Source: Myxococcales bacterium (GTDB lineage Bacteria; Myxococcota_A; Polyangia; DRWM01; JAAZOP01). Taken from it: a DNA stretch of 33,465 nucleotides. Below, in pieces: positions 33,320 to 33,465 of this stretch. The notes under the pieces were generated by a model. That model was not told the origin of the DNA. It did not search any database and saw nothing but the letters and a program-made list of their open reading frames with translations. Made by a program: the position numbers and the translations under genes. Location: positions 1-33,465 of the forward strand of contig JAAZOP010000175.1 of the NCBI GenBank assembly GCA_012797735.1, in the 5' to 3' direction. Position 1 is the first letter of the stretch. Each line of letters begins with the position of its first letter.

Positions 33320-33465
33320 ATGACGCGACGCAGCTTCTCCCGGATTCTTCCTGTGGCGGCCCTGCTGTTCGGCACGGGCTGCGTGGCCGAGGACGGCGCG
33401 ACGGAGGCGGTCGCCGCCGCCGCCCCGGCGCTCGGCACCGCCGACGGTCTCGACGTCGCCGACCA
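33320..33465 (+). CDS. Lipoprotein N-terminus (truncated by window edge)
   Basis: ATG at 33320: MTRRSFSRILPVAALLFGTGCVAEDGATEAVAAAAPALGTADGLDVAD, open to window end; lipobox LFGTGC. Confidence 0.75.
   Translation, partial: MTRRSFSRILPVAALLFGTGCVAEDGATEAVAAAAPALGTADGLDVAD

Noticed and set aside
30589-33438. 949-aa minus ORF opposite lutA/lutB
   Set aside because: Antisense shadow; the + strand has unambiguous Fe-S and LUD motifs.

Overview
The window is a high-GC (visibly about 70% or more) chromosomal segment. It has the style of a Myxococcota/deltaproteobacterial-type genome: many secreted lipoproteins with Asp/Gly/Ala-rich linkers after the lipobox Cys, MopE-type 'CDxxDNDCDGxxDE' motifs, and PPC and IPT/TIG-like domains. 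I support 21 protein-coding genes (two truncated by the window edges). I saw no rRNA, tRNA, CRISPR array, transposase or phage module. About 13 of the 21 products look like lipoproteins. The most interesting region is a compact leftward gene cluster (4026-13991). It encodes an outer-membrane beta-barrel-like protein, a 1218-aa GxSxG lipase-like lipoprotein, a neutral-ceramidase-like lipoprotein, a small Cys-containing lipoprotein and a VWA lipoprotein. A good sigma70-like promoter sits ahead of it, and a paralogous barrel gene lies at the left edge. I propose it as a candidate surface lipid-degradation locus whose enzymes carry Ca2+-loop-like insertions. Other notable items are a metallophosphoesterase fused to seven ~55-aa repeats, a PQQ-propeller plus alpha-toroid-like fusion, a CDF transporter with three tandem C-terminal domains, a LutB-LutC fusion, in-frame minisatellites, and two inverted repeats at promoter positions. 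All assignments come from reading translated sequence; no database search was run.
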